IMG/VR virus record: IMGVR_UViG_3300006917_000065
Location: 1 to 37,920 of that record
DNA: 37,920 bases
Strand: one strand, 5' to 3'
Origin: a virus
In this document: in pieces, positions 30,361 through 37,920 of the stretch
Layout: each line of letters starts with the position of its first letter
Position numbering within the stretch: the stretch's first letter is position 1
The notes under the pieces: model-generated
Database searches by the model: none
What the model saw: only the letters and a program-made list of their open reading frames with translations
Told to the model about the DNA's origin: nothing
Position numbers and translations under genes: made by a program

Positions 30361-31281
30361 TCAACCAATAGAAATGTTTGGCGCACCAAGAGCAACCGTA
30401 TAAGGATTGCTGGCAAGCACTTGACGCATTGTTGCCCCACGCTCACGTTGTGCACCAAGAGCGAGGTTGGCTTGTGCACCAACCATCATTTGTTGAATAT
30501 AAGCGTTGTTCTGCGTATTAATCAGTGCTTGAGAGCGAGTTAATTGATCATTAGCAAGCTTCGTGGTAATTGGAAGCATTGCTTTTTGCATATTGATTTC
30601 TTGATCATTTTGGAATTGAGTTAAGTCCTTAAGATTGGACGTAGTCATCCCCATCATGGTTCCGTAATAATCCAGCTGACGTTTCTGGTTACGGTTCATG
30701 GCATCCTCCATGGATGCTTCCGCATTTAAGTTGATGCGCCCCAGGGGGGTGTCAATATAACGAGGAGGCTGAGCTACTTCAGTGCCAGCTTTACCCGTAG
30801 GTGGTTTACCGGTGTAAGCAGAGACTACTGCTTCTGCAGCACCACCGCCAAGCATGCCGCCAATTGCAGAACCAGCAAGACCACCAATAACGGTACCAAC
30901 AGGTCCAACAAAAGATCCGAGAGCAGCACCAGCGGCACCACCTGCTGCAGAACCAGCCAAGCCGCCAACGGCTTCAGCGGGACGACCTTCCATCAAGGAA
31001 GGAATTGCCATCAGTGCGCCACCGGCAAGACCACCGCGCAAGCCAGCTCGCATCGGCTTATTCTTAATGTATTCGCCTGCGCCAGCAGCTTTCTGTTTAA
31101 CCGTTTCAAAGGTAGTGCCAGCGCCAGTTTGAAGGTTTGTTACAAAATCTTGCAAACCTTGTTGAGCGCGTGCACGACGACCCTGGGGCTGAGCGCCGCC
31201 ACCCACCTCAATTACATCACCGGAGATTGGATCTCCCATGTAAGTTTTACCAGTGGATGGATCCGTAAAAATGCGAGCCAT
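30361..31281 (-). CDS. Glycine-zipper virion protein (306 aa)
   Basis: Residues 80-147 are a long glycine zipper (AGSAAGGAAGAALGSFVGPV, GTVIGGLAGSAIGGMLGGG), a membrane-inserting oligomer motif. The first 25 residues (MARIFTDPSTGKTYMGDPI) look like a short beta part that may dock to the virion. The C-terminal 110 residues are helical with Gln/Asn (LTRSQALINTQNNAYIQQMM). Probably ejected with the DNA to form a pore or channel through the host envelope; that is inference from the motif. Confidence 0.65.
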   Translation of the reverse strand: MARIFTDPSTGKTYMGDPISGDVIEVGGGAQPQGRRARAQQGLQDFVTNLQTGAGTTFETVKQKAAGAGEYIKNKPMRAGLRGGLAGGALMAIPSLMEGRPAEAVGGLAGSAAGGAAGAALGSFVGPVGTVIGGLAGSAIGGMLGGGAAEAVVSAYTGKPPTGKAGTEVAQPPRYIDTPLGRINLNAEASMEDAMNRNQKRQLDYYGTMMGMTTSNLKDLTQFQNDQEINMQKAMLPITTKLANDQLTRSQALINTQNNAYIQQMMVGAQANLALGAQRERGATMRQVLASNPYTVALGAPNISIG

Positions 31282-31303
31282 CTATTTGATTATTTCTTAT
31301 ATC

Positions 31304-32236
31304 TTAAATTTTATCAGCACTGATTTCGTATTCAGCAACTGTTGGTAGTTTTGGCCTATTGGCAGATGCGATTATTTCGTTTGTGATATTACCTGTTGTG
31401 ATGCCAGCGACGGAGCCTGTAAGCCCGCCAATAACACCACGGACAAAACGTTGTCTTGGAGTGCCGGCCATGCGAGCACCTATTGCCGCACCTGCAGAGC
31501 CACCGGCAAATGTTGTAACCATCGGAATATTGACTGGATAACCCAGCAGTCTGGCTTCTGGATGACCCTCAAGATTTTCTGGCGTTACTTTGAGTACGCC
31601 AAGCAAACCCTTGTCTTGATAATAATTACGCAAGAAATTACCGTAACGTTCTGGGGTTAAATCAGGAATATCTTTTTTAGCTTCTTCGTAAGCTAAAGGA
31701 CGACCGGTGCGTCCAAGGAAGAAGCGCTCAAATAGTTCCAGGGCAGGTTGATCTGATTTACGGCGATCTTCTGATCCTTCTTCTGCGTACTGCTGAGCAA
31801 AACCTGCTTGACGAAACTGTTCGCCAACATTAGTAATGTCATAAGCACCAGCAACTGCCGTTCCTGGTATAGCAACAGAAGAAACTAAAAGACCACGTTT
31901 TAGTGGTCCCAGCTCCTTAGCCGCTTCTTCGCCAATTGCTTTTTCTACAACTTTGTCAGCAATAGCTAAAGGATGGTTGTAACGCCACCAAAGACCACGT
32001 GTGCCATCATTGGTTACATCAGCGGCCAAACGTGCAGTATAAGCACCAAGGAATTGCACAGGCGTCTTGCGTGCTGTAACACCCTCTGCGGCAAGAGTTT
32101 TTTTGAATTGCGGAGAGCCAATAAATAAATCGTATTGATTTGTTTTATGCAAACGTTGTGTTACACGTTCACCTTTTTTAAGTCCTTCTTTGTAATTTTT
32201 AGGTACAAGAGAAGAGAGAAACTCAAGTGGGTTCAT
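31304..32236 (-). CDS. Membrane-active virion protein with C-terminal glycine zipper (310 aa)
   Basis: N-terminal two-thirds soluble and Arg/Lys-rich (LKKGERVTQRLHKTNQYDLF); residues about 238-295 hold two Gly/Ala segments (TTFAGGSAGAAIGARMAGTP, GVIGGLTGSVAGITTGNI). Its start shares an A with the stop of the 192-aa gene (TAATG), so they are translationally coupled. Fits the same ejection set as its neighbours. No family recognised. Confidence 0.6.
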   Translation of the reverse strand: MNPLEFLSSLVPKNYKEGLKKGERVTQRLHKTNQYDLFIGSPQFKKTLAAEGVTARKTPVQFLGAYTARLAADVTNDGTRGLWWRYNHPLAIADKVVEKAIGEEAAKELGPLKRGLLVSSVAIPGTAVAGAYDITNVGEQFRQAGFAQQYAEEGSEDRRKSDQPALELFERFFLGRTGRPLAYEEAKKDIPDLTPERYGNFLRNYYQDKGLLGVLKVTPENLEGHPEARLLGYPVNIPMVTTFAGGSAGAAIGARMAGTPRQRFVRGVIGGLTGSVAGITTGNITNEIIASANRPKLPTVAEYEISADKI

Positions 32237-32814
32237 TAGACAGCTCCTCCCATTGACACCATTTGCTCAATGTAGCCAGGGGGGAGATTAGGTAGCATTT
32301 TTGTTACCTGCGCACGGTAGCTATCAAGGAAGGTTTGTTCAATACCTTGAGCTTGGAATTGCGTGCCAGGTGCAACCGCTTGGGGGACTTGCAGTTCATT
32401 GATGCCTTGGCGTTGCATCATTTGCTGCATAATCTGTTGTTCTTGCGAGATCTGCGTTGGTGTTACTTGTGGTTGAGGCATCAAGCCTCCCATTAATGCT
32501 TCAGTTGCAAATGGAGAAATTAAGGATCCACCAAGATTAGCTGCGCCTTCCAAACGTGAATGCGCCATCTCTGGCTCGAACTTGCCAGGTTCTACCTCAA
32601 TGCGACGGCCTGTTGGTTTTGGTGGACGCATCCGACGTGCGGCCAGCGTTAAAGGAAGCGCTGTTACCAAGTCACCTAAGCCGTAAGCAAAACCTACCCC
32701 TGGCCCTCCTGCCATGGCACCAAACCCGCCAGCCAACGCGCTACCTGCTGCAACATTAGCAACTACGTCTTTATTTTTAGACGCATAATTAAGCAGGCGA
32801 GAGAACGGGTTCAT
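32236..32814 (-). CDS. Membrane-active virion protein (192 aa)
   Basis: Residues 19-60 are a hydrophobic Gly/Ala-rich stretch (AAGSALAGGFGAMAGGPGVG, then LGDLVTALPLTLAARRM), followed by a Gln-rich helical part (ISQEQQIMQQMMQRQGINEL) and a Pro/Leu-rich end (TKMLPNLPPGYIEQM). It overlaps the following gene by one nucleotide. Role in DNA delivery is inferred from the company it keeps. Confidence 0.6.
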   Translation of the reverse strand: MNPFSRLLNYASKNKDVVANVAAGSALAGGFGAMAGGPGVGFAYGLGDLVTALPLTLAARRMRPPKPTGRRIEVEPGKFEPEMAHSRLEGAANLGGSLISPFATEALMGGLMPQPQVTPTQISQEQQIMQQMMQRQGINELQVPQAVAPGTQFQAQGIEQTFLDSYRAQVTKMLPNLPPGYIEQMVSMGGAV

Positions 32815-32852
32815 ATTGTCTACCTATATTGTTTTATTTTAATTTGATTATC

Positions 32853-33383
32853 TTAAACAGATACGGAACCTTGAGGGTTTTCGTTAATAAGATCCGGTAG
32901 TTTTGGAATTTCCGTATTTGTCCCTTGACTTATCATGGCGGCAAGATAACCATTGGGATCAAGATTATCTTGGCGTGGGAAAGGGTTTTTAATTTTTTCG
33001 TTTGGCGGAATAACCGGACTTAAGCTATACGAATTATTCCACCCTGGATTGAAATCAGGTTGTTGCTCTGGATAATTTGGAGTGGACGGACGGCCAATCA
33101 TGAAATCGTAATCAGTTTCCATATTGAAACGCCCTTCGCCAGGAAACATTACATATTCATCTTGAGGCTCCCCTTCTGGAAGAAAATTAAGTTCATTTAA
33201 AGTCAAACGTTTATTTGCAATGCGTTTAGTTAAATCTTGCGGACCAAAACGGGACGTAATCCAGGGAGTTTCTTGTACAGCCGCTTTGAGATCATACTGA
33301 TCTTTAAAGTTTAATTTTTTATCTTGATTACCGCCAAACTTAATGTAGTCACTTGGCGAAGTGCGCGGCTTATCTAGTTTCAT
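32853..33383 (-). CDS. Hypothetical protein, disordered Pro/Asn-rich (176 aa)
   Basis: Polar, Pro/Asn/Asp-rich sequence (YPEQQPDFNPGWNNSYSLSP) without hydrophobic segments; the N-terminus is basic (MKLDKPRTSPSDYIKFGG). No family recognised. It starts on an ATGA overlap with the basic 70-aa gene and is probably a virion linker or scaffold-like protein. Confidence 0.55.
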   Translation of the reverse strand: MKLDKPRTSPSDYIKFGGNQDKKLNFKDQYDLKAAVQETPWITSRFGPQDLTKRIANKRLTLNELNFLPEGEPQDEYVMFPGEGRFNMETDYDFMIGRPSTPNYPEQQPDFNPGWNNSYSLSPVIPPNEKIKNPFPRQDNLDPNGYLAAMISQGTNTEIPKLPDLINENPQGSVSV

Positions 33384-33592
33384 TTACCTTTCTTTTTCTT
33401 ATGTAAGCCTACCAGGGTTTTACGGAGGTTTGCTTGTTTAACCGTTTTGGGATCGTATTTATCAGGATTAGATAAAACATTTTCTTGAAGTTGAGCTGTA
33501 CTGATGCCGCGAGATTTAGCTTTGGCGGTGAAGGCGCCTTCCTTCATATCCATGCCTTGGATCCATTTTTTGTCTTTCTTTTCTTTAGTCAT
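33380..33592 (-). CDS. Small basic KWIQ-motif phage protein (70 aa)
   Basis: KKDKKWIQGMDMKEGAFTAK and QANLRKTLVGLHKKKKGK recall a widespread group of short basic phage proteins beginning with a K-W-I motif, with A-F-T-x-K-A-K and an R-x-x-L-x-x-L end, that lie among structural genes and have no assigned function. About a third of residues are Lys or Arg, so DNA contact inside the head is possible. Overlaps the next gene by four nucleotides. Confidence 0.65.
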   Translation of the reverse strand: MTKEKKDKKWIQGMDMKEGAFTAKAKSRGISTAQLQENVLSNPDKYDPKTVKQANLRKTLVGLHKKKKGK

Positions 33593-33594
33593 GA

Positions 33595-36500
33595 TTAACG
33601 GTTACGACGTTTACCAGCGCGACGCCCAGCTTGAGCCATCAGTTGTTGAGTAACTACTTCTAAATTAGATGGAAGTGGTTCAGAAGAAACTCGAGGTTCT
33701 GTAGCTTTAATTTTAGCAAGCTCTTCTCTTAAAGCTTGAAGTTCTGATCCTGCTCCCGTGGTAGCCGGTTGTAGAGAACGTTGCAACTCACCAGGGCGCC
33801 TTGGAAGTAACGGGCCCATGCTTGCAACACCTAAAGGTTCATCGCCAAAATCTTTGCGTTGTTCCCAATCAATGTCACTTTCACCCATTCGAGCCCAATC
33901 TTCTAAGCTCTTAGGAGATTCGCGAATATCGAGGGAAGGAGGGCCAACGGTTTTACGTGCAAGCCTTGGTTCAACAACAGAGCCACCAGAGAATCCAAGG
34001 GATTGAGCTTCCTCTCTTGAAAGGTTATAAACTTCACCTGTTCTTTCATTAACCGTTACAAATGATTTGCGAGCGGGTCGGCTGCGTGGGCGACCAATTA
34101 CATTCTCAATAAATTCAAAAGCCGTTGGTGAATCAAGGACCGGTAATGTAATTCCTTTTTGTTCTGCTAAATAACGGTTGGCAATTTTACCAAGTTCAGA
34201 ATAATCTTTTATACCAGTACTGTCTTTTAAACCTTTTAAGAAACCGGACAGTTCATCACGCTTGATTTGAGCAAGAGAACTAATTGGCTCTCCAGTATTA
34301 GCATTCAGGACTTGAAGAGGAGCTTGTACAATTGTTTCAGCTGCTTCATATACGTCAGAGAGAAAATCATAAGGTTCGCCGGTTTTAGAAGAAATACCTT
34401 GTTTACGAATTTGAGCTATTGGTTGTGAACCAAAAGGACGCTTAACCGACATTGGTTGCGTCATGATGTACTCACGTTGCTGTGCTGGGGAGACATACAA
34501 TTCTGCTCCCGTTGGATCCTTGGCGACCCCAAGTTGATCCAGCTTGCGAAGAGTTGGAATATTTATTTCCATTAATTCACCTGATTCCGTGGGAACCATG
34601 GTTTTATTGATTAGTATTTCATCGCCAGATGCTTTTTTGTATGTGCCGTAATAAAGGTCATAGACAGGTTCACGTCCTGCAGGTTCTGCAGTTCCGCCAA
34701 CAAGCCGTCCTTTTTGAGAACCACGACCAAAAGAAGGTGTTACATCTGGTTCCCCACCAAGATTTTCTACAAGTTGAAAATAAGGTTGTTGCGTAGTTTC
34801 TGCAATGTATTTATCAGCCACGTATGGAGTAACAATCTTTTGATGGGCGCGTACCAAAGCGCGGCCAGTCATTTTGTAATGTTCTGCATCCAACCGGTTT
34901 TCAATTGTTGGATTAGCTTCTGCAACAGCAATTGCTCTATTTTTGTCGACCAAGAAAGGAACATCTAAATTCATACGTTCGCCACGTTGAATTGCTTCAA
35001 CCGTATCGGGAGGAAGAACATCGCGATAAAGGATGGTTTCAGTCCTGGAAACCAATTCACCAGCTTCATTGAGTCCTTCAACCTTTTGGAGCCGTACGGG
35101 CATATCAAGGTCAAACTCATCAACAATACGATTGCGTCGTGCTGGACGAGTAATAAAACTTTGATTGCCGGCAAGGTGAGAGCGTACCTGTTCATCCCAA
35201 TAACTACGGAAGTTATTGATAGCTGTTTCATATTGTTCAGACTGAGCCATAGGAACAGCTGCTGTACTTACGCCACCCGTTAAACCAGTCAGTGCTTGGC
35301 TAATTGGTTCCCATTGTTCTTCGTCTTGACTACGTGTACGAATAGGTTTTGGTTGTTGGGAAGCAAAAGCGGAACGTCTGATTTCTCCTTCGGGAAGAGT
35401 TTCGTAAGTTTCTTTGCCGGCGTAAACAGTACGTTGCCCACCAGCAAATTCACCTGCGATTAAGTTGCCAGAACGATCAAATTCAGGTTGAACAATGTCC
35501 AGGGTACGGGCAAAATTTTGAGCGCCAACAGTATTTGCGTTATAACCTGGGTCTAAAAATTCTTCTTTGCCATATTGAGCATATGCATTAATACGTGCAT
35601 TAACTTCAAAATCATCCAGTCCTGCCTCATACAGTTTTTGTAATGCAGGAGACGGCTCTCGCCGCCCCGCCCGAACACCTGATAGCGCCATTGTTTTGCG
35701 CCGTGCACGTTGCGCAACTTGATCTTCTCCTGACTCAACAGCATTAACTTGCTGTACACGAGCCTGTTCGTTACGGGCTTGATTAAGTAATTGGTTTTGA
35801 ATATCAGTTAATTCTGAAAAAGATCCAGGTTGAATTGCACGTGTGGGCAATGGTGTTGAAGGAGCTTCTATTACAGGACCTTGACCGGAGCGCAACTGTT
35901 CCAGGAATTCCGCACCTAAAACACGTTTTTCTTTAACATCCTCTGCTGAAACTAAACGACGATATAAAGTTTCGTTTTCTTCCAGGAATTTATCAACGTC
36001 TAATGGAATTGTTTGTTTTGCTGGCTCGGCACGAATTTCGTTAAGAAGGTTGTCAACTAGTTGTTCATTTTGTTTGGCAATACGAGATTGACGCGAAAGC
36101 TCTGCGCCATATTGGAATGGAGCAGCTCGTTCATAATCTTCCTTGTAACGTTGAATAAGTTCATCCGCAATATCGACAGTGGATTGAGGAATTGCCGTAC
36201 GTTGTACAGAAGACGCTGGAACCATGCGCCCATGACGACGCACCATACGTTCTGTTGGGGTTTGCTTGGAAATATCAACAGTTGCAGGAGCTACAGCCGG
36301 AATAGAAGGCGGAGGTGGCGGAGTGGAAGGTGCAGGTTCTTTAGCTGCACGGCGAACAGCCTCTTCCATGTCCGCAAGATTGACTTGGCGTACACCAGCG
36401 GTTGCGGATTTGGCTGGTCCTTTAGGAATTTGACGCCCACGACCCATTAATGCCCTGGCGCCAAAGCCTGCACCTAGTAATGCACCCAAGCCAAGGGCTG

Positions 36501-36669
36501 CAGTACCTAATGTGGCAAGTGGATTTGATTCTTGTTGTGGTGCTCTGAGTTGATTACGGCGAAATTCAAGAACTTCTGGCGCCATCTGCGCTCTTTCTTC
36601 CGGATCTTCTGGGATTGGCGCTCCAGTGGCGCGGCTGTAGGCGTAAAAATCAACAGGAGAAAGCGCCAT
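33595..36669 (-). CDS. Largest virion protein, internal or tail-type (1024 aa)
   Basis: First gene of the leftward cluster. Residues 51-75 are a Gly/Ala hydrophobic segment (LATLGTAALGLGALLGAGFG); the rest is soluble, mostly helical and charged with Pro-rich linkers (about 115-135, PAPSTPPPPPSIPAVAPA), containing no enzyme motif I can identify. It could be the large ejected internal protein of a podovirus-type virion, or a tape-measure-like protein. The short Gly-rich segment followed by long helices favours ejection. A perfect palindrome stands 8 nt before its ATG. Confidence 0.7.
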   Translation of the reverse strand: MALSPVDFYAYSRATGAPIPEDPEERAQMAPEVLEFRRNQLRAPQQESNPLATLGTAALGLGALLGAGFGARALMGRGRQIPKGPAKSATAGVRQVNLADMEEAVRRAAKEPAPSTPPPPPSIPAVAPATVDISKQTPTERMVRRHGRMVPASSVQRTAIPQSTVDIADELIQRYKEDYERAAPFQYGAELSRQSRIAKQNEQLVDNLLNEIRAEPAKQTIPLDVDKFLEENETLYRRLVSAEDVKEKRVLGAEFLEQLRSGQGPVIEAPSTPLPTRAIQPGSFSELTDIQNQLLNQARNEQARVQQVNAVESGEDQVAQRARRKTMALSGVRAGRREPSPALQKLYEAGLDDFEVNARINAYAQYGKEEFLDPGYNANTVGAQNFARTLDIVQPEFDRSGNLIAGEFAGGQRTVYAGKETYETLPEGEIRRSAFASQQPKPIRTRSQDEEQWEPISQALTGLTGGVSTAAVPMAQSEQYETAINNFRSYWDEQVRSHLAGNQSFITRPARRNRIVDEFDLDMPVRLQKVEGLNEAGELVSRTETILYRDVLPPDTVEAIQRGERMNLDVPFLVDKNRAIAVAEANPTIENRLDAEHYKMTGRALVRAHQKIVTPYVADKYIAETTQQPYFQLVENLGGEPDVTPSFGRGSQKGRLVGGTAEPAGREPVYDLYYGTYKKASGDEILINKTMVPTESGELMEINIPTLRKLDQLGVAKDPTGAELYVSPAQQREYIMTQPMSVKRPFGSQPIAQIRKQGISSKTGEPYDFLSDVYEAAETIVQAPLQVLNANTGEPISSLAQIKRDELSGFLKGLKDSTGIKDYSELGKIANRYLAEQKGITLPVLDSPTAFEFIENVIGRPRSRPARKSFVTVNERTGEVYNLSREEAQSLGFSGGSVVEPRLARKTVGPPSLDIRESPKSLEDWARMGESDIDWEQRKDFGDEPLGVASMGPLLPRRPGELQRSLQPATTGAGSELQALREELAKIKATEPRVSSEPLPSNLEVVTQQLMAQAGRRAGKRRNR

Positions 36670-36676
36670 AACTTTT

Positions 36677-36778
36677 AAATACGTATTTTTTAGTTCTTTG
36701 ATGGTTACATTCTAACTTTGGATAATTAAAAAATGTAAGTATCCTGTAAACTAAGGAATATAAACCGTTAACAACGGT
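36677..36778. promoter_or_regulatory. Divergent intergenic region with two dyads
   Basis: Between the 1024-aa gene (leftward) and the 70-aa gene (rightward) lie a 12-bp perfect palindrome AAATACGTATTT (36677-36688), eight nucleotides from the leftward ATG, and an inverted repeat ACCGTT-aac-AACGGT (36764-36778) fourteen nucleotides before the rightward ATG. The rest is AT-rich and holds promoter-like text (TTGGAT...TATCCT, 16-nt spacer, about 36718). These are candidate operators controlling the switch between the early and late arms. Confidence 0.45.
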
Positions 36779-36791
36779 AAAGAATACAAAA

Positions 36792-37004
36792 ATGGACGAA
36801 GCACTCAGGGAAAGGCGCGAAAACGTACGTCAAGTTATTGATCAACGCGCCAATGAACTGCGCGAAGGGGGTATGCATCCCTTTGAAGTCCAAAATCTAC
36901 GGTCAGCCGCGAACCAAGAGTTGGCTATGGCTGTGCCAGATACCGAAAAATACCAACAAGCGGTTAATTTAGCAACTCAGTACGTACAAAAAGGCGCCGC
37001 ATAA
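36792..37004 (+). CDS. Small helical protein (70 aa)
   Basis: Charged, almost wholly helical chain (MDEALRERRENVRQVIDQRA, NQELAMAVPDTEKYQQAVNL) with no known domain. It is a one-gene unit: an inverted repeat before it and a strong terminator 27 nt after its stop. Early regulatory or DNA-binding function is possible but not shown. Confidence 0.6.
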   Translation: MDEALRERRENVRQVIDQRANELREGGMHPFEVQNLRSAANQELAMAVPDTEKYQQAVNLATQYVQKGAA

Positions 37005-37031
37005 AACAACACTGTAATTTTTACGTTAAAC

Positions 37032-37055
37032 GCCGGGGTTACACCCGGCTTTTTT
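37032..37055 (+). terminator. Rho-independent terminator
   Basis: GCCGGG (37032-37037), a six-nucleotide loop and CCCGGC (37044-37049) followed by TTTTTT. This ends the 70-aa gene's transcript. Confidence 0.9.
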
Positions 37056-37279
37056 GTGTAAATTCTTGGGGTAAGTAGGGCATTTACATACAAATTAGGG
37101 AAAATAGTACATATTTATACAAAAAACGGGCCTATATAACTCTAAAAAAGGTACAAAATTACCTGACTCTTCTCCCACACCCCAACCGAGAGGGGATACG
37201 GAGAGAAAAAAAGAAGGAGGGGTATAGGTATCGGGGGCTGCGCATCCGTAGCACGCAGGAAACCATCGCGTTTAATTCA
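37056..37279. other. Non-coding stretch with purine-rich tract
   Basis: I see no gene here. After AT-rich sequence (37080-37155) comes a purine-rich strand from about 37190 to 37235 that includes CCCC/GGGG complementarity (about 37182-37197) and GAAGGAGGGG, a Shine-Dalgarno-like string without a start codon in range. A promoter for the 93-aa gene is probably in the AT-rich part (CTATATAACT near 37133). An origin or packaging-related role is not supported by more than composition. Confidence 0.35.
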
Positions 37280-37561
37280 ATGCAAACGAAACAGGCTAAG
37301 CGTTGGCAACACGACTGGCGTCAGCAGGTCGGGGAGCGCCCGACGCAACAGAATGCTGAGCTTTTCCACAGCTACGTGGAATTTGCTTATCAGATGTTGG
37401 AGGAGCTTGGCTCCGCCGACTTCGTTTATAGCGATCTGCGTCAGGTATGCCAACCCCAGTACTTATTCCAGGTGGTATGTGACATGCAAGGCGATAAGCT
37501 GAGCATGCGTATCCACCAGGATAAGGACGGACTTAAGGTCGTCGTGATCCACAAGATCTGA
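37280..37561 (+). CDS. Hypothetical protein (93 aa)
   Basis: Begins MQTKQAKRWQHDWRQQVGER and ends QDKDGLKVVVIHKI: a basic N-terminus, a helix and a beta hairpin, which could be a small nucleic-acid-binding or ribosome-associated type of fold. No family recognised. It is bracketed by the terminator at 37032 and another at 37574, so it is another single-gene unit. Confidence 0.6.
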   Translation: MQTKQAKRWQHDWRQQVGERPTQQNAELFHSYVEFAYQMLEELGSADFVYSDLRQVCQPQYLFQVVCDMQGDKLSMRIHQDKDGLKVVVIHKI

Positions 37562-37573
37562 CGGTTATCTATT

Positions 37574-37594
37574 CCCCTGGTCGCCCAGGGGTTT
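37574..37594 (+). terminator. Terminator after the 93-aa gene
   Basis: CCCCTGG (37574-37580), loop TCGC and CCAGGGG (37585-37591) followed by TTT and an AT-rich stretch. A good stem with a short U-run, 12 nt after the stop. Confidence 0.75.
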
Positions 37595-37813
37595 ATATAG
37601 CCCTCATGTAGTGAGTCTTCCAATCATTATTTCTCAATTGTCACGGTTTCCTGACATTTCGGTTGGATGTGGCGCTACGCTCCCCCGCGGGCGAGATAGG
37701 ACAGTGAGTTTTATGCAACTTGGTTAATCCCGATATCAAAGGTCGGGATTTAAGCAGTGTACTCGTCGAGCTGGACGTTAAACGCAGCAGACAACTTAGG
37801 TGGTAGGTCACCA
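37595..37813. other. Gene-free region (part of a 307-nt gap)
   Basis: No reading frame of note. It holds a stem AATCCCGA (37726-37733) / TCGGGATT (37743-37750) with a 9-nt loop, followed by TTAAG, which could be a terminator in either direction or part of a small RNA, and a GC-rich patch with CCCGCGGG near 37685. I find no tRNA. The promoter of the gene at 37869 must lie in this gap. Confidence 0.4.
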
Positions 37814-37868
37814 GGTGTTCTTGGCATCCACACTTCAGTGGTGTAAGCCCAAGCTACCGGAGAACACC
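37814..37868 (+). promoter_or_regulatory. Structured leader covering the ribosome binding site of the right-most gene
   Basis: GGTGTTCT (37814-37821) is perfectly complementary to AGAACACC (37861-37868), the eight bases directly before the GTG start at 37869. Inside, TGG/CCA (37822-37824, 37849-37851) and CCAC/GTGG (37828-37831, 37838-37841) pair, giving a nested stem. The GGAG ribosome binding site (37859-37862) overlaps the end of the outer stem. A translational switch (protein-bound, ligand-bound or temperature-sensitive) is possible; only the pairing is seen. Confidence 0.5.
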
Positions 37869-37920
37869 GTGACCATCAACCCCACCAAGCTGCTCTCTCG
37901 TGAAGAGGTTGGCGACAAGA
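37869..37920 (+). CDS. Start of a gene running off the right edge
   Basis: GTG 37869 opens VTINPTKLLSREEVGDK (17 codons in the window), preceded by GGAG at six nucleotides. Too short to assign. It uses GC-rich codons (CTG, CTC, CGT, AAG) unlike the AT-rich genes before it, as in the capsid genes, suggesting strong expression. Confidence 0.5.
   Translation, partial: MTINPTKLLSREEVGDK

Noticed and set aside
37595-37813. Possible tRNA or CRISPR-like element in the right-hand gap
   Set aside because: No cloverleaf and no direct repeats; only isolated hairpins can be seen. No CRISPR array or insertion sequence was seen anywhere in the window.

Overview
The window reads as part of the genome of a tailed double-stranded DNA phage (Caudoviricetes). 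It carries a large terminase, portal, probable scaffold, major capsid protein (MCP), tail fibres and cell-wall hydrolases, and has no cellular housekeeping genes or tRNAs that I can see. The host is probably a cyanobacterium: there is an NblA-like small protein (phycobilisome degradation family), a remnant of a cyanobacterial-type tyrosine recombinase, and a group I intron whose core resembles, from memory, the cyanobacterial tRNA-Leu intron. No tail sheath or obvious long-tail tape measure is visible. Several membrane-active, glycine-zipper virion proteins suggest a short-tailed (podovirus-like) particle, but this is inference.

Layout. Nearly all structural genes lie on the minus strand and read leftward from about 36.7 kb to the left edge: a 1024-aa virion protein and a run of probable ejection or internal proteins (36.7-26.7 kb); small terminase candidate and TerL (26.7-24.4 kb); small genes including an AbrB-like protein; portal, scaffold candidate and a membrane-active protein (23.5-20.2 kb); MCP and a capsid accessory protein (20.1-17.25 kb); an HhH protein, an M15-type peptidase, a lytic transglycosylase and further virion proteins (17.2-10.4 kb); a lysozyme and small proteins (9.6-7.5 kb); and tail fibres (3.4-0 kb). 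Plus-strand islands hold regulatory or metabolic genes: a HTH protein, two unknowns, a methyltransferase-like protein and dCTP deaminase (3.4-5.9 kb); a DUF3310 protein and an HNH enzyme (6.4-7.5 kb); an excisionase-like HTH protein (9.7 kb); and small genes at the right end (36.8 kb onward).

Most notable observations: (1) the MCP gene is split by a group I intron whose complete core can be drawn, with an HNH homing-endonuclease gene on the opposite strand inside it; (2) the portal and scaffold reading frames overlap by 500 nt on the same strand in different frames; (3) a cyanobacterial-type integrase-like protein has lost its catalytic arginine and sits tail-to-tail with an excisionase-like gene; (4) two genes (lysozyme, HhH protein) have a perfect hairpin ending exactly two nucleotides or one nucleotide before the start codon, and the right-most gene has a leader that can pair over its ribosome binding site. 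Four HNH genes of different architectures show heavy colonisation by homing endonucleases.
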